Source: Blastococcus sp. HT6-4 (lineage in GTDB: Bacteria > Actinomycetota > Actinomycetes > Mycobacteriales > Geodermatophilaceae). From it: a DNA stretch of 64,000 nucleotides. The notes below the pieces were generated by a model. It saw only the letters and a program-made list of their open reading frames with translations, was not told the origin of the DNA and made no database searches. The translations under genes and the position numbers were made by a program. The stretch covers positions 1,674,001 to 1,738,000 of the forward strand of contig NZ_CP155551.1 in assembly GCF_039679125.1 (NCBI RefSeq), in the 5' to 3' direction. This document shows positions 1 through 10,902 of the stretch, one piece after another; positions within the stretch are counted from its first letter, which is position 1; each line of letters begins with the position of its first letter.

Positions 1-1
1 C

Positions 2-1066
2 ACCGACGACCTGGGCATGCCCGAGCTGGCGATGATGCTGGTCACCGACCTGGCGGTCCTCGACCACAGCGACGGATCGGTGCTCCTGATCGCCAACGCG
101 CTGCGTGGTGGCAGCGGCTACGACGACGCCGTCGCCCGGCTGGACGAGATGGCCGCCGCCCTCGTGGCGCCCACCGCCCCGGCGGTCGCGGTGTTCGAGC
201 CCGCGGACGCCCCGCCGGTGCGCAGCAATCTCGCTCCCGGGGCGTTCCGGGACGGCGTCGAGCGCGTGCGCGAGCACATCCGCGCCGGGGACGCCTTCCA
301 GGTGGTGCTGGCCCAGCGCTTCGAGCTGGAGACCGACGTCGAGGCCCTCGACCTCTACCGGGTGCTCCGGGCCACCAATCCGTCGCCGTACATGTACCTG
401 CTGCGCTTCGCCGGACGGGAGACGCCGTTCGACGTCGTCGGCTCCTCGCCGGAGGCGCTGGTGACCGTGACCGGCTCGTCGGCGGTCGTGCACCCTCCGG
501 CGGGCACGCGGCCGCGCGGCGCGACGCCGGAGGAGGACGTGCGGCTGGCCGACGGGCTGCTCGCCGACCCCAAGGAGCGAGCCGAGCACGTGATGCTGGT
601 CGACCTGGCCCGCAACGACCTGGGCCGGGTCTGCGTGCCGGGCAGCGTCGAGGTGCCCGACTTCATGCGTGTGGAGCACTACAGCCACGTCATGCACCTG
701 GTCTCCACCGTCGCCGGCCAGGTCAGCCCCGGCTGCGACGCGCTCGACGTCTTCGACGCCACGTTCCCCGCGGGCACCGTCTCGGGCGCGCCCAAGCCGA
801 GCGCGATGACGATCATCGAGACCCTGGAGCCGACCCGGCGGGCGCTGTACGCGGGCACCGTCGGGTACGTCGACGCCAGCGGCGACATGGACATGGCGAT
901 CGCCATCCGCACCGCCGTCCTGCACCAGGGGCGCGCCTACGTGCAGGCCGGCGCGGGGATCGTGGCCGACAGCGACGCGGAGACCGAGGAGGCCGAGACC
1001 CGGCACAAGGCGCGTGCGGTGCTCTCGGCGATCGCGACGGCCGAGGGGCTGCGGGAGCTCCCGTGA
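2..1066 (+). CDS. trpE: Anthranilate synthase component I (5'-truncated by window edge)
   Basis: Converts chorismate with glutamine-derived ammonia to anthranilate, the first committed step of tryptophan synthesis. Only the C-terminal ~354 residues are present; the reading frame is open to the first base, so the start and the N-terminal feedback-binding region lie upstream. The chorismate-binding domain is intact: KERAEHVMLVDLARNDLGRV, HYSHVMHLVS, then GTVSGAPKPSAM, ending in the usual AGAGIVADSDAE-type segment. Its TGA stop overlaps the GTG start of the next gene (GTGA), indicating translational coupling. Gene order trpE - membrane protein - trpC - trpB - trpA - lgt separates TrpE from the similar isochorismate and aminodeoxychorismate synthases. 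Confidence 0.95.
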   Translation, partial: TDDLGMPELAMMLVTDLAVLDHSDGSVLLIANALRGGSGYDDAVARLDEMAAALVAPTAPAVAVFEPADAPPVRSNLAPGAFRDGVERVREHIRAGDAFQVVLAQRFELETDVEALDLYRVLRATNPSPYMYLLRFAGRETPFDVVGSSPEALVTVTGSSAVVHPPAGTRPRGATPEEDVRLADGLLADPKERAEHVMLVDLARNDLGRVCVPGSVEVPDFMRVEHYSHVMHLVSTVAGQVSPGCDALDVFDATFPAGTVSGAPKPSAMTIIETLEPTRRALYAGTVGYVDASGDMDMAIAIRTAVLHQGRAYVQAGAGIVADSDAETEEAETRHKARAVLSAIATAEGLRELP

Positions 1067-1719
1067 GCGAGGCGCCCGGCAGGGACCAGCCGGCGCGCCG
1101 GCCGGGGTCGGGCCGCCGGGAGCTCACCGGCGTCGTGCTCGGCGGTGCGCTGGCCGGGGCGCTGGCGCTGACGGCCGCCGCCCAGACCTGGGCCGCCGTC
1201 ACCGCCGAGCGCCGGCCGCCGCTGCCCCCGGTGTCGGGCACCCTCTCCGGCGCCGAGGCCGCACCGCTGGGGACCGCGGCGGGGCTCGTGCTCCTGGCGG
1301 CCGCGCTCGCCCTCCTCGCCGTCCGGGGGACCGGCCGGGCCGTCGTGGGCCTGCTCATGGCCGCTGCGGGGGGTGCGCTGCTGTGGTCGGGGGTGCGGGT
1401 GCTCGGCGGGGGAGTGGCCGACGCCGCCGCCGACCTGCCGGGCCTCGGTGGTGGGAGCACCACCGCGACCACCGTGGAGGTCTCGGTGACCTGGCCGGTG
1501 CTGGCACTGGTCGCCGGCGGGCTGGGAGTGGCCGCCGGCCTGGTGGCGGCCGTGCGCGGCAGTTCGTGGCCCGGCATGGGCGAGCGCTACGAGCGCAGCC
1601 CCGGCCCGGCGCCGGTGCGCTCGGAGGAGGACCGCGCCGAGGACGCCTGGAAGGCGCTCGACCGCGGCGAGGACCCGACCGACCCCTCGTCGACGACGCG
1701 GCCCGGGCCGGGCCGGTAG
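1063..1719 (+). CDS. Trp biosynthesis-associated membrane protein (Trp_oprn_chp family)
   Basis: A 218-residue integral membrane protein of the family found between trpE and trpC in actinobacteria (Rv1610-like); its biochemical role is unknown. Four hydrophobic segments are visible at about residues 20-45, 67-85, 90-113 and 145-165. The cytoplasmic tail has the family hallmark W-x-x-M-G-x-RYE (WPGMGERYE) followed by EDAWKALDRGEDPT. It starts at a GTG overlapping the trpE stop and so is probably co-translated with it. The family call rests on position, length, topology and the tail motif. Confidence 0.85.
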   Translation: MSEAPGRDQPARRPGSGRRELTGVVLGGALAGALALTAAAQTWAAVTAERRPPLPPVSGTLSGAEAAPLGTAAGLVLLAAALALLAVRGTGRAVVGLLMAAAGGALLWSGVRVLGGGVADAAADLPGLGGGSTTATTVEVSVTWPVLALVAGGLGVAAGLVAAVRGSSWPGMGERYERSPGPAPVRSEEDRAEDAWKALDRGEDPTDPSSTTRPGPGR

Positions 1720-1777
1720 CGGAACCGGGTGGGTCCACGTCCACGGCCCCCGGGCCAGGGGTGCTCCGGGCCGCCTC

Positions 1778-1783
1778 TAGAGT
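1778..1783 (+). promoter_or_regulatory. Possible internal -10 hexamer (TAGAGT) before trpC
   Basis: TAGAGT fits the actinobacterial TANNNT -10 pattern and lies in the 159-bp gap between the membrane-protein gene and trpC. A start site just downstream would give a leader of about 50 nt covering the small reading frame at 1838. No convincing -35 element is seen. Confidence 0.35.
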
Positions 1784-1837
1784 GGGTCCACCCATCCGCC
1801 GTGTGGCGGGATCGACGTGCGAGAGGTAGTGGCGCAG

Positions 1838-1882
1838 ATGAGCAACCGCGACACCTCACCCGACGCTGCGACGACGCCGTGA
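1838..1882 (+). CDS. Putative 14-codon leader peptide coupled to trpC
   Basis: ATG at 1838 opens a 14-codon frame ([14 protein letters not shown]) whose TGA stop overlaps the trpC GTG start as GTGA. A GAGAGG-like ribosome-binding sequence lies at about 1821-1827, whereas trpC has no Shine-Dalgarno sequence of its own. The likely role is to deliver ribosomes to trpC. It contains no tryptophan codon, so it is not a classical attenuator peptide. It could be the remnant of the small gene often found here in other actinobacteria, or chance. Confidence 0.35.
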   Translation: MSNRDTSPDAATTP

Positions 1883-2688
1883 GCGTGCTCGACGAGATCG
1901 TCGCCGGCGTCCGGGCCGACCTCGCCGTCCGCGAGGCCGGCACGCCGCTGGACGAGGTGAAGGCAGCCGCCCGGGCGGCCCGGCCGGCGCTGGACGCGCT
2001 CGCGGCCCTGCGCGCCCCCGGGGTCGGCGTCATCGCCGAGGTCAAGCGGCGCAGCCCCTCGAAGGGTGACCTGGCCGACATCCCCGATCCGGCCGACCTC
2101 GCCCAGCAGTACGCGGCCGGGGGAGCGCGGGTCATCTCCGTGCTCACCGAGCGCCGCCACTTCCACGGCTCGTACGCCGACCTCGCCGCCGTCCGCGCGG
2201 TGGTCGACGTCCCGGTGCTGTGCAAGGACTTCATCGTCAGCAGCTACCAGGTGCACGAGGCGCGGGCGCACGGCGCCGACGTCGTGCTGCTCATCGTCGC
2301 CGCGCTGGAGCAGAACGTGCTGGTCGGGCTGCTCGAGCGGGTGGAGTCGCTCGGGATGACGGCGCTGGTGGAGGTGCACACCGAGGCCGAGGCCGACCGG
2401 GCGCTCGACGCCGGTGCGTCGGTCATCGGGGTCAACGCCCGTGACCTCACCACCCTCCAGGTCGACCGGTCGACGTTCGAGCGGATCGCTCCCGGCCTGC
2501 CCTCGGAGGTCGTCAAGGTCGCCGAGTCCGGTGTCCGCGGCCCGCACGACCTCATCGGCTACGCCGGCGCCGGCGCCGACGCCGTCCTCGTCGGCGAGGG
2601 CCTGGTGACCGCCGGGGACGCCCGCCAGGCGGTGGCCGACCTGGTCACGGCCGGCTCGCACCCGGCGACGCCCCGCACGAGTCGCTGA
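1879..2688 (+). CDS. trpC: Indole-3-glycerol phosphate synthase
   Basis: Closes the pyrrole ring of carboxyphenylamino-deoxyribulose phosphate to give indole-3-glycerol phosphate, the TrpA substrate. This 269-residue (beta/alpha)8 protein has the family landmarks in order: [15 protein letters not shown] near residue 53, [17 protein letters not shown] (catalytic Lys), [23 protein letters not shown] and VAESGV. The frame runs open further upstream, but homologous sequence begins at [14 protein letters not shown], so GTG 1879 is chosen. That start overlaps the stop of a 14-codon reading frame. Downstream is trpB after 42 nt. Confidence 0.95.
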   Translation: MSVLDEIVAGVRADLAVREAGTPLDEVKAAARAARPALDALAALRAPGVGVIAEVKRRSPSKGDLADIPDPADLAQQYAAGGARVISVLTERRHFHGSYADLAAVRAVVDVPVLCKDFIVSSYQVHEARAHGADVVLLIVAALEQNVLVGLLERVESLGMTALVEVHTEAEADRALDAGASVIGVNARDLTTLQVDRSTFERIAPGLPSEVVKVAESGVRGPHDLIGYAGAGADAVLVGEGLVTAGDARQAVADLVTAGSHPATPRTSR

Positions 2689-2730
2689 CCCCCTCCACCT
2701 CCTGCCGGGCCGACGCGGGACACTGATCCC

Positions 2731-4080
2731 ATGACGACCACCAGCCCACCGCAGCCCGGAGAACTCTCCCTCCCGGCGCGCCCGGGCTGGCCCGACGCGA
2801 CCGGGCACTTCGGCGTCTTCGGCGGCCGGTTCGTGCCCGAGGCGCTGATCGCCGCGCTCGACGAGCTGACCGAGGCATACGAGGCCATGCGCGTGGACCC
2901 GGCCTTCCTCACCGAGTTCGCCCGCCTGCAGCGCGACTACACGGGCCGGCCCAGCCCGGTCACCGAGGTGCCCAAGTTCGCCGAGCACTGCGGTGGTGCC
3001 CGCGTCCTGCTCAAGCGCGAGGACCTCAACCACACCGGTTCCCACAAGATCAACAACGTGCTGGGCCAGGCGCTGCTGACCCGGCGGATCGGCAAGAGCC
3101 GGGTCATCGCCGAGACCGGCGCGGGGCAGCACGGGGTGGCGACGGCCACGGCCGCGGCGCTCATGGGGCTCTCCTGCACCATCTACATGGGCGAGGAGGA
3201 CACCCGCCGCCAGGCGCTCAACGTCGCCCGCATGCGGTTGCTGGGCGCCGAGGTCGTCCCGGTGACCACCGGATCGCGCACCCTGAAGGACGCGATCAAC
3301 GAGGCCTTCCGCGACTGGGTGACCAACGTGGAGACCACCAACTACGTCTTCGGCACCGTCGCCGGCCCGCACCCGTTCCCGGCGATGGTGCGCGACTTCC
3401 AGCGGGTCATCGGTGACGAGGCCCGCGGGCAGGTGCTCGAACGGGAGGGCCGGCTGCCCGACGCGGTGCTGGCCTGCGTCGGCGGTGGCTCCAACGCCAT
3501 CGGCATCTTCACCGCCTTCGTGCCCGACGACGGCGTGCGGCTGGTCGGCCTGGAGGCCGGTGGCGACGGCGTGGACACCGGCCGGCACGCGGCGACCATC
3601 ACCGGCGGCACCCCGGGCGTGCTGCACGGTGCCCGGTCCTACCTGCTGCAGGACGACAACGGCCAGACGATCGAGTCGCACTCCATCAGCGCCGGCCTGG
3701 ACTATCCCGGCGTCGGCCCCGAGCACTCCTACCTGCACGACATCGGGCGGGCCGAGTACCGCGCGGTCACCGACGCCGAGGCGATGGAGGCGTTCGCGCT
3801 CCTGTGCCGCACCGAGGGGATCATCCCGGCGATCGAGTCGGCCCACGCGCTGGCCGGCGTCATGAAGCTCGGCCGGGAGCTCGGCCGGGACGCGCTGTTG
3901 CTGGTCAACCTCTCCGGCCGCGGCGACAAGGACGTGGAGACCGCCTCGGCGTGGTTCGGGCTGGGCGACCGCGAGCAGGTCGACCCCGGGCCGGGCCTGG
4001 ACACCGACCAGCAGCCCACCGAGGGCGCGGTCAGCAACGACGACGCGGTGCCCGGTGAGCAGGCAGGAGAGACGGCATGA
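2731..4080 (+). CDS. trpB: Tryptophan synthase beta chain
   Basis: PLP enzyme that condenses indole, channelled from TrpA, with serine to form tryptophan. 449 residues, with a slightly long C-terminal tail. The PLP lysine is in [15 protein letters not shown], the substrate-carboxylate loop is [12 protein letters not shown], and the phosphate loop is [18 protein letters not shown] near the N-terminus is typical of TrpB1. The stop overlaps the trpA start (ATGA), as expected for subunits of one complex. The C-terminal ~35 residues are acidic, Pro/Gly-rich and probably disordered. Confidence 0.96.
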   Translation: MTTTSPPQPGELSLPARPGWPDATGHFGVFGGRFVPEALIAALDELTEAYEAMRVDPAFLTEFARLQRDYTGRPSPVTEVPKFAEHCGGARVLLKREDLNHTGSHKINNVLGQALLTRRIGKSRVIAETGAGQHGVATATAAALMGLSCTIYMGEEDTRRQALNVARMRLLGAEVVPVTTGSRTLKDAINEAFRDWVTNVETTNYVFGTVAGPHPFPAMVRDFQRVIGDEARGQVLEREGRLPDAVLACVGGGSNAIGIFTAFVPDDGVRLVGLEAGGDGVDTGRHAATITGGTPGVLHGARSYLLQDDNGQTIESHSISAGLDYPGVGPEHSYLHDIGRAEYRAVTDAEAMEAFALLCRTEGIIPAIESAHALAGVMKLGRELGRDALLLVNLSGRGDKDVETASAWFGLGDREQVDPGPGLDTDQQPTEGAVSNDDAVPGEQAGETA

Positions 4081-4877
4081 GCCGGCTGGCCGAGCGCCTC
4101 GACGCGGCGAAGCGGGAGGGGCGGGCGGCGCTCATCGCCTACGTCCCGGTCGGCTATCCGGACGTCGACGGATCGATCGATGCCATGCGGGCCGCCGTCG
4201 AGGCGGGGGCCGACGTCATCGAGGTCGGGGTGCCCTACAGCGACCCCGGCATGGACGGGCCGGTCATCCAGCAGGCCGTGGACGTCGCCGTGCGGGCCGG
4301 GGTGGGCATGCCCGACGTGCTGCGCGCGGTCGAGGCGGTGGCCGCAGCCGGCGCCGTGGCGGTGGTGATGAGCTACTGGAACCCGATCGAGCGCTACGGG
4401 GTCGACCGGTTCGCCACCGATCTCGCCGCGGCCGGGGGCGCGGGGGCCATCACCCCCGACCTCATCCCCGACGAGGCCGGGGCGTGGATCGCGGCGAGCG
4501 ACCGCGCCGGCCTCGACCGCGTCTTCCTGGTGGCGCCGTCGTCCACGGACGCGCGGCTGGCCTCGACCGCCGCCGCCTGCCGGGGCTTTGTCTACGCCGC
4601 CTCCACCATGGGCGTCACCGGCACCCGCGCGACGGTGGGGGACGCGGCCGAGACGCTGGTCGCCCGCACCCGCTCCGCCGCCCCCGACCGGCACGTGTGC
4701 GTCGGGCTGGGCGTCTCGAACGGCGACCAGGCCGCCGAGGTGGCCGCCTTCGCCGACGGCGTCATCGTCGGGTCGGCCTACGTGCGGGAGCTGCTCGAGG
4801 GCCGGGGCGCCGACGGCGTCCGGGCCCTCACCGAGGACCTGGCCGCCGGCGTCCGGCGGGCGGGGGTGCGGGCATGA
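4077..4877 (+). CDS. trpA: Tryptophan synthase alpha chain
   Basis: Cleaves indole-3-glycerol phosphate to indole and glyceraldehyde 3-phosphate, passing indole to TrpB. 266 residues, TIM barrel. Motifs: [11 protein letters not shown] near the N-terminus, then [20 protein letters not shown] with the catalytic Glu and Asp, [20 protein letters not shown] and [13 protein letters not shown] with the phosphate-binding IVGSAYV. The lgt start overlaps its stop (ATGA), so lgt is probably the last gene of the trp transcript. Confidence 0.96.
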   Translation: MSRLAERLDAAKREGRAALIAYVPVGYPDVDGSIDAMRAAVEAGADVIEVGVPYSDPGMDGPVIQQAVDVAVRAGVGMPDVLRAVEAVAAAGAVAVVMSYWNPIERYGVDRFATDLAAAGGAGAITPDLIPDEAGAWIAASDRAGLDRVFLVAPSSTDARLASTAAACRGFVYAASTMGVTGTRATVGDAAETLVARTRSAAPDRHVCVGLGVSNGDQAAEVAAFADGVIVGSAYVRELLEGRGADGVRALTEDLAAGVRRAGVRA

Positions 4878-5818
4878 CCGTGCTCGCCGCCATCCCGAGC
4901 CCCACGCAGGGCGTCTGGGAGCTGGGGCCGCTGCCGATCCGCGCCTACGCGCTGGCCATCATCGTCGGCATCGTCCTGGCCGTCTGGATCACCCAGAAAC
5001 GCTGGGTCGCCCGGGGTGGGCTGGCCGAGGACGTGCTGGACATCGCCGTCTGGGCGGTGCCGTTCGGCATCGTCGGTGGGCGGCTCTATCACGTCGTCTC
5101 CAGCCCGCGCCCGTACTTCGGTGAGGACGGGGACCCCCTGCGCGCCTTCGCCATCTGGGAGGGCGGGCTCGGCATCTGGGGCGCGATCGCCCTGGGCGGG
5201 GTCGGTGCGCGGATCGCCTGCCGGCGCCGCGGCATCCCGCTCCCGGCCTTCGCCGACGCGGTGGCCCCCGGGCTGCTGGTGGCCCAGGCCGTCGGCCGGC
5301 TGGGCAACTGGTTCAACAACGAGCTCTACGGCGGCCCGACCGACCTGCCGTGGGCGCTGACCATCTACGAGTGGAGCAGCGGCCGGGCGGTGACCGGGCC
5401 GGACGGCGAGCCGGTGGTCCTGGGCACGTTCCACCCGACCTTCCTGTACGAGATGCTCTGGAACCTCGCCGCGGCGGCGCTGGTCATCTGGGCCGACCGG
5501 CGCTTCCGGCTGGGCCACGGCCGGGTGTTCGCCCTGTACGTGGCGTCCTACTGCGCCGGGCGGCTGTGGATCGAGCTGCTGCGCACCGATCCGGCCGAGA
5601 CCTTCTTCGGGGTCCGGGTCAACGTGTTCACCTCGATCATCGTCGGCCTGCTCGCGGTGGCCTACTTCGTCTGGCAGCGCGGCCGTCCCCGCGAGGTGAT
5701 CACCCGCCGCGCCGAGGCCGCCGCCGCCGAGTCGCCGGCGGCCGCCGACCGGGCCGCCGGGGCGTCGCCGGCCCGGATACGTGAGGACGATCACCAACCG
5801 CCGTCGTCCACCACCTGA
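4874..5818 (+). CDS. lgt: Prolipoprotein diacylglyceryl transferase
   Basis: Transfers diacylglycerol from phosphatidylglycerol to the lipobox cysteine of prolipoproteins; an essential early step of lipoprotein maturation at the membrane. 314 residues with about seven membrane segments. The Lgt signature is seen as GRLGNWFNNELYGGPTDLPW, with GGRLYHVVSSP and the conserved HPTFLYEMLWN further along. A ~40-residue Ala/Glu-rich cytoplasmic tail follows the last helix. The ATG overlaps the trpA stop. Its clients in this window include the lipoproteins at 17881 and 37086. Confidence 0.95.
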   Translation: MTVLAAIPSPTQGVWELGPLPIRAYALAIIVGIVLAVWITQKRWVARGGLAEDVLDIAVWAVPFGIVGGRLYHVVSSPRPYFGEDGDPLRAFAIWEGGLGIWGAIALGGVGARIACRRRGIPLPAFADAVAPGLLVAQAVGRLGNWFNNELYGGPTDLPWALTIYEWSSGRAVTGPDGEPVVLGTFHPTFLYEMLWNLAAAALVIWADRRFRLGHGRVFALYVASYCAGRLWIELLRTDPAETFFGVRVNVFTSIIVGLLAVAYFVWQRGRPREVITRRAEAAAAESPAAADRAAGASPARIREDDHQPPSSTT

Positions 5819-6172
5819 GGCCGGTGTTCGCGCAGGTCCGGCCGCATATCGCCGGTTTCCGTCCGACCATCACGGATCGGCTTCGGCGGTATCAGTTGGG
5901 TGTTACGGCTGTGTACCCTTCGGGCTGACCCGCCGGCGATCCCGGCGGGGTCGTAGTGTGTCGGAACCGGGCCAGCGCTGCCCCGCGGACGACGGCCCAG
6001 CGGCACCACCGGTGGGCTCGCGCCGGCCGGCCGGTGCACCGCTGTCCGGTCGGCACCCGGCGCTCCGCACGTGCCGCAATCTCCGCAGCCCTTGACCTCC
6101 GGCCGGGCCCCCGCCCCCCGTCCCACCCCCTCGCCCCGAGGGGGAGGACGGTGCGCCGACGACGGGAGTGAC
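5819..6172 (+). other. 354-bp intergenic region, lgt to gltB
   Basis: No credible gene. A TGTGTACCCT stretch at 5910-5919 resembles an extended -10 element and would give a gltB leader of about 250 nt; no good -35 partner is seen. No strong terminator hairpin follows lgt. The part just before gltB is C-rich, and a GGGAG ribosome-binding sequence stands at about 6164-6168. Confidence 0.4.
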
Positions 6173-9100
6173 ATGACCGACTTCCACGCCCCCGCCACCA
6201 CGGCAGTTCCCGGCTCCGCCATGCCGCCGGCCGTCCCGTTCTCCGCGGTGCCCGCCCCGGTGGGCCTCTACGACCCGGCGAACGACAAGGACGCCTGCGG
6301 TGTCGCCTTCGTGGCCGACGCCCGGGGACGCCGGAGCCGCCGCATCGTGCAGGCCGGTCTGACCGCGCTGCACAACCTCGACCACCGGGGCGCCGCCGGG
6401 TCCGAGCCGAACTCCGGCGACGGCGCCGGGATCCTCACCCAGATCCCGGACGCCCTCCTGCGGGCCGGCGTCGACTTCGACCTCCCGCCGTTGGGCGAGT
6501 ACTCGGTCGGCATCGCCTTCATGCCCGTCGACCCCGACGAGCGCGCCGCTCGCGTCGCCGACGTCGCCCGGCTGGCCGAGGAGGAGGGGCTGACCGTCCT
6601 CGGGTGGCGCGACGTGCCCGTCGACCCCGACGGCGCCGACCTCGGGCCCACGGCCCGCGCGGTCATGCCGCACTTCGCCCAGCTCTTCGTCGCCGAGACC
6701 ATGGGCGCGCGGGCCGACGAGAAGGCCTTCGGCGGCAACGTCGTCTGCAACGGCGTCACCCGCCTCGAGCGGCGCTCCTTCGTGCTGCGCAAGCGCGCCG
6801 AGCGCGCCGCCGTCGACGCCGGCAGCTCCCTGTACGTCACCTCGCTGTCGTCGCGGACGATCACCTACAAGGGCATGCTGACCACCGACCAGCTGCCGCT
6901 GTTCTTCCCCGACCTGCGCGACGAGCGCTACGAGTCGGCGATCGCGCTGGTGCACAGCCGGTTCTCGACCAACACGTTCCCGAGCTGGCCGCTGGCCCAC
7001 CCGTTCCGCTTCATCGCGCACAACGGCGAGATCAACACGATCAAGGGCAACCGCAACCGCATGCGGGCCCGTGAGGCCAAGCTCGCCACCGAGCTGTTCG
7101 ACGGCCCCGCCGGCCCGGCGTCCGAGCTGGGCCTGGAGCGCATCTTCCCGGTCACCGCCAGCGACTTCAGCGACTCGGCGACGTTCGACGAGGTGCTGGA
7201 GCTGCTGCACCTGTCCGGCCGCTCGCTGCCGCACGCGGTGCTCATGATGATCCCGGAGGCGTGGGAGAACCACGAGGAGATGGACCCGGCCCGCCGGGCC
7301 TTCTACCGGTTCCACTCCTCGATCATGGAGCCGTGGGACGGGCCGGCCGCGGTCTGCTTCACCGACGGCACGCTGATCGGCGCGGTCCTCGACCGCAACG
7401 GCCTGCGCCCGGGTCGCTGGTGGCACACCAAGGACGACCTCGTCGTCATGGCCAGCGAGGTCGGCGTGCTGGACATCCCGGCCGCCGACGTCGTCGCCAA
7501 GGGTCGGCTGCAGCCGGGCCGGATGTTCCTCGTGGACACCGCCTCTGGGCGGATCGTCTCCGACGAGGACGTCAAGGGCGCCCTGGCCGCCGAGCAGCCG
7601 TACGAGGACTGGCTGCACGCCGGCCTGGTGCACCTGCCCGCGCTGCCCGAGCGCCGGCGCTCGCGGCCGAGCCACGAGTCCGTCGTCCGCCGGCAGATGC
7701 TCTTCGGGTACACCGAGGAGGACCTGCGCATGCTGGTGACGCCGATGGCGGCCAGCGGTGCCGAGCCGATCGGGTCGATGGGCACCGACACCCCGATCGC
7801 CTCGCTGTCGGACCGCTCCCGGCTGCTCTACGACTACTTCGGGCAGCTGTTCGCCCAGGTGACCAACCCGCCGCTGGACGCCATCCGCGAGGAGCTGGTG
7901 ACCAGCCTCGGCCGCACCTTCGGGCCCGAGCAGAACCTCCTGCAGGCCTCCCCGGCCTCCTGCCGGCAGGTGCACCTGCCGTTCCCGGTCATCGACAACG
8001 ACGAGCTGGCCAAGATCCTGCACATCGACGACGACGGCGACCTGCCCGGTTACGCCGCCGTCCGGATCACCGGCCACTTCGACGTCAACGGTGGCGGGGC
8101 CGCGCTCGCCGAGGCCGTCGAGCAGCTGCGCAGCAAGGTCAGCAAGGCGATCGCCGCCGGCGCCCGGATCATCGTGCTCTCCGACCGGGACTGCGACGAG
8201 CAGCGCGCCCCGATCCCGTCGCTGCTGATGACCGCCGCGGTCCACCACCACCTGGTGCGGGAGAAGACCCGCATGGAGGTCGGGCTCGTGGTCGAGTCCG
8301 GCGACTGCCGCGAGGTCCACCACGTCGCCCTGCTGCTGGGTTACGGCGCCGCGGCGGTCAACCCGTACCTGGCGTTCGAGTCCATCGAGGACCTGATCCG
8401 CGACGGCGCCCTCACCGGCGTCGAGCCGGCGCAGGCCGTCCGCAACATGGTCAAGGCGCTGGGCAAGGGCGTCCTCAAGGTCATGAGCAAGATGGGCATC
8501 AGCACCGTCGGGTCGTACACGATGGCGCAGATCTTCGAGGCCGTCGGCCTGTCCCAGGATCTCGTCGACGAGTACTTCACCGGCACCTCCTGCCCGCTGG
8601 GCGGCGTCGGCATCGACGTGCTCGCCGAGGAGGTGGCCATGCGCCACCGCCGCGCCTACCCGGAGAACCCCACCGAGCGGGCGCACCGCCGGCTGGAGAC
8701 CGGCGGCGAGTACCAGTGGCGCCGCGAGGGCGAGGTGCACCTGTTCAACCCGGAGACGGTGTTCCTGCTCCAGCACGCCACCCGGTCCCGCCAGTACGAC
8801 GTGTTCGAGAAGTACACGCAGACGGTCGACCAGATGTCGGCGGACGCGGCGACGCTGCGCGGGATGTTCACGCTGAAGACCGGCGTGCGGCCCCCGGTGC
8901 CGATCGACGAGGTCGAGCCGGTCAGCGAGATCGTCAAGCGGTTCAACACCGGCGCGATGAGCTACGGCTCCATCTCGCAGGAGGCGCACGAGACCCTCGC
9001 CATCGCCATGAACCGCCTCGGTGGACGCTCCAACACCGGTGAGGGCGGCGAGGACCCCGACCGCTTCACGCCCGACCCGAACGGCGACCTGCGCCGCTCG

Positions 9101-10849
9101 GCGATCAAGCAGGTGGCGTCGGGCCGGTTCGGTGTGACCAGCGAGTACCTGGTGAACGCCGACGACATCCAGATCAAGATGGCGCAGGGCGCCAAGCCGG
9201 GCGAGGGTGGGCAGCTGCCCGGCGGCAAGGTCTACCCGTGGGTGGCCCGTACCCGGCACTCGACGCCGGGCGTCGGCCTGATCAGCCCGCCGCCGCACCA
9301 CGACATCTACTCGATCGAAGACCTCAAGCAGCTGATCCACGACCTCAAGAACGCGAACAACGAGGCGCGGGTCCACGTCAAGCTGGTCGCCGAGGTCGGC
9401 GTCGGCACCGTCGCGGCCGGGGTCAGCAAGGCGCACGCCGACGTCGTCCTGATCTCCGGGTTCGACGGCGGCACCGGCGCCGCACCGCTGACCTCGCTCA
9501 AGCACGCCGGCTCCCCGTGGGAGCTGGGGCTGGCCGAGACGCAGCAGACCCTGCTGGCCAACGGCCTGCGCGACCGCATCGTGGTCCAGGTCGACGGGCA
9601 GATGAAGACCGGGCGCGACGTGATCGTCGCGGCGCTGCTCGGTGCCGAGGAGTTCGGTTTCGCGACCGCGCCGCTGGTGGTCTCCGGCTGCGTGATGATG
9701 CGGGTCTGCCACCTCGACACCTGCCCGGTCGGTGTGGCCACGCAGAACCCGGAGCTGCGCAAGCGGTTCACCGGCCGGCCGGAGTTCGTCGTCACCTTCT
9801 TCGAGTTCCTCGCCGAGCAGGTGCGCCACTACCTGGCGGAGCTGGGCTTCCGGTCGGTCGAGGAGGCCATCGGCCACGCCGAGCTGCTCGACACCCGGAA
9901 GGCCGTCGACCACTGGAAGGCCGCGGGGCTGAACCTCTCGCCGATGCTGGTCGTGCCCGAGCTGCCCGAGGGCACGCCGCGGCGCGCGGTGCGCGGGCAG
10001 GACCACGGCCTGGACGTGGCGCTGGACCAGACGCTGATCCAGCTGTGCGAGGGCGCGCTGCTGGACGCGCGGCCGGTCAGCCTCGAGCTGCCGGTCCGCA
10101 ACGTCAACCGCACCGTCGGCACGATGCTGGGGTCGATGGTCACCCGCCGCTTCGGCGGCGAGGGCCTGCCCGACGGCACGATCGACCTCACCTTCGGCGG
10201 GTCGGCCGGGCAGTCGTTCGGCGCCTTCGTGCCGCGCGGCATCACCATGCGGCTGTTCGGTGACGCCAACGACTACGTCGGCAAGGGGCTGTCGGGTGGC
10301 CGGATCGTCGTCCGGCCTTCCCGCGAGGCGTCCTTCCTGGCCGAGGACAACGTCATCGCCGGCAACGTGATCGGCTACGGCGCCACGAGCGGGGAGATCT
10401 TCCTGCGCGGCCGGGTGGGGGAGCGCTTCTGCGTCCGCAACTCCGGCGCGCTGGCCGTCGTCGAGGGCGTGGGTGACCACGCGCTCGAGTACATGACCGG
10501 TGGTCGTGCGGTGATCCTCGGGCCCACCGGCCGGAACATCGCGGCGGGCATGTCCGGTGGCATCGGCTACGTGCTCGACCTCGCCCGGCACCGGGTGAAC
10601 ACTGAGATGGTCGACGTCGAGCCGCTGGACGGCGAGTCCGCGCAGTGGCTGCGCGACGTCCTCGTCCGGTACGTCACGGACACCGAGTCCACGGTGGCGC
10701 ACGCCCTGCTGGCCGACTGGGGCCGCTGGTCGGAGCAGTTCAGCGTGATCATGCCGCGCGACTACCGGCGGGCCCTGGACGCCCGGCGGGCGGCCGAGGC
10801 CGCGGGCACGGACGTCGACCGGGCGGTCATGGAGGCCGCGCGTGGCTGA
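6173..10849 (+). CDS. gltB: Glutamate synthase (NADPH-type) large subunit
   Basis: Large subunit of GOGAT, which makes two glutamates from glutamine and 2-oxoglutarate and is the main ammonium-assimilation route together with glutamine synthetase. 1558 residues. The N-terminal nucleophile is Cys42 in [10 protein letters not shown], so a 41-residue propeptide should be removed. The FMN-binding barrel includes [17 protein letters not shown] and [13 protein letters not shown]. The 3Fe-4S cluster cysteines are in [15 protein letters not shown]. The C-terminal beta-helix has [11 protein letters not shown] and GGR repeats. ATG 6173 follows GGGAG; a longer upstream frame lacks homology-like sequence. 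gltD follows after 53 nt. Confidence 0.97.
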   Translation: MTDFHAPATTAVPGSAMPPAVPFSAVPAPVGLYDPANDKDACGVAFVADARGRRSRRIVQAGLTALHNLDHRGAAGSEPNSGDGAGILTQIPDALLRAGVDFDLPPLGEYSVGIAFMPVDPDERAARVADVARLAEEEGLTVLGWRDVPVDPDGADLGPTARAVMPHFAQLFVAETMGARADEKAFGGNVVCNGVTRLERRSFVLRKRAERAAVDAGSSLYVTSLSSRTITYKGMLTTDQLPLFFPDLRDERYESAIALVHSRFSTNTFPSWPLAHPFRFIAHNGEINTIKGNRNRMRAREAKLATELFDGPAGPASELGLERIFPVTASDFSDSATFDEVLELLHLSGRSLPHAVLMMIPEAWENHEEMDPARRAFYRFHSSIMEPWDGPAAVCFTDGTLIGAVLDRNGLRPGRWWHTKDDLVVMASEVGVLDIPAADVVAKGRLQPGRMFLVDTASGRIVSDEDVKGALAAEQPYEDWLHAGLVHLPALPERRRSRPSHESVVRRQMLFGYTEEDLRMLVTPMAASGAEPIGSMGTDTPIASLSDRSRLLYDYFGQLFAQVTNPPLDAIREELVTSLGRTFGPEQNLLQASPASCRQVHLPFPVIDNDELAKILHIDDDGDLPGYAAVRITGHFDVNGGGAALAEAVEQLRSKVSKAIAAGARIIVLSDRDCDEQRAPIPSLLMTAAVHHHLVREKTRMEVGLVVESGDCREVHHVALLLGYGAAAVNPYLAFESIEDLIRDGALTGVEPAQAVRNMVKALGKGVLKVMSKMGISTVGSYTMAQIFEAVGLSQDLVDEYFTGTSCPLGGVGIDVLAEEVAMRHRRAYPENPTERAHRRLETGGEYQWRREGEVHLFNPETVFLLQHATRSRQYDVFEKYTQTVDQMSADAATLRGMFTLKTGVRPPVPIDEVEPVSEIVKRFNTGAMSYGSISQEAHETLAIAMNRLGGRSNTGEGGEDPDRFTPDPNGDLRRSAIKQVASGRFGVTSEYLVNADDIQIKMAQGAKPGEGGQLPGGKVYPWVARTRHSTPGVGLISPPPHHDIYSIEDLKQLIHDLKNANNEARVHVKLVAEVGVGTVAAGVSKAHADVVLISGFDGGTGAAPLTSLKHAGSPWELGLAETQQTLLANGLRDRIVVQVDGQMKTGRDVIVAALLGAEEFGFATAPLVVSGCVMMRVCHLDTCPVGVATQNPELRKRFTGRPEFVVTFFEFLAEQVRHYLAELGFRSVEEAIGHAELLDTRKAVDHWKAAGLNLSPMLVVPELPEGTPRRAVRGQDHGLDVALDQTLIQLCEGALLDARPVSLELPVRNVNRTVGTMLGSMVTRRFGGEGLPDGTIDLTFGGSAGQSFGAFVPRGITMRLFGDANDYVGKGLSGGRIVVRPSREASFLAEDNVIAGNVIGYGATSGEIFLRGRVGERFCVRNSGALAVVEGVGDHALEYMTGGRAVILGPTGRNIAAGMSGGIGYVLDLARHRVNTEMVDVEPLDGESAQWLRDVLVRYVTDTESTVAHALLADWGRWSEQFSVIMPRDYRRALDARRAAEAAGTDVDRAVMEAARG

Positions 10850-10902
10850 GATGCGTGTGCGATGCGTCCGCGGAACGAACGAGCAGCAGAGGGAGGCAGC
10901 AC

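Noticed and set aside
1729-1878. N-terminal extension of TrpC or a Trp-rich attenuator
   Set aside because: The open frame upstream of 1879 has non-conserved composition and only two scattered Trp codons; no alternative terminator hairpins were found.
1777-3846. Long antisense frame opposite trpC and trpB
   Set aside because: Same GC-shadow effect; it contains no domain motif and crosses three genes with clear functions.
5890-5930. GlnR-type operator upstream of gltBD
   Set aside because: GTTAC-N6-GTACC at about 5902-5917 only half matches the GTnAC-N6-GnAAC pattern and lacks the second repeat.
5903-10702. Very long open reading frame antisense to gltB (about 1600 codons)
   Set aside because: It mirrors the codon positions of gltB and has the Arg/Asp/Gly/Val-rich shadow composition seen opposite every GC-rich gene here; no recognisable motifs.
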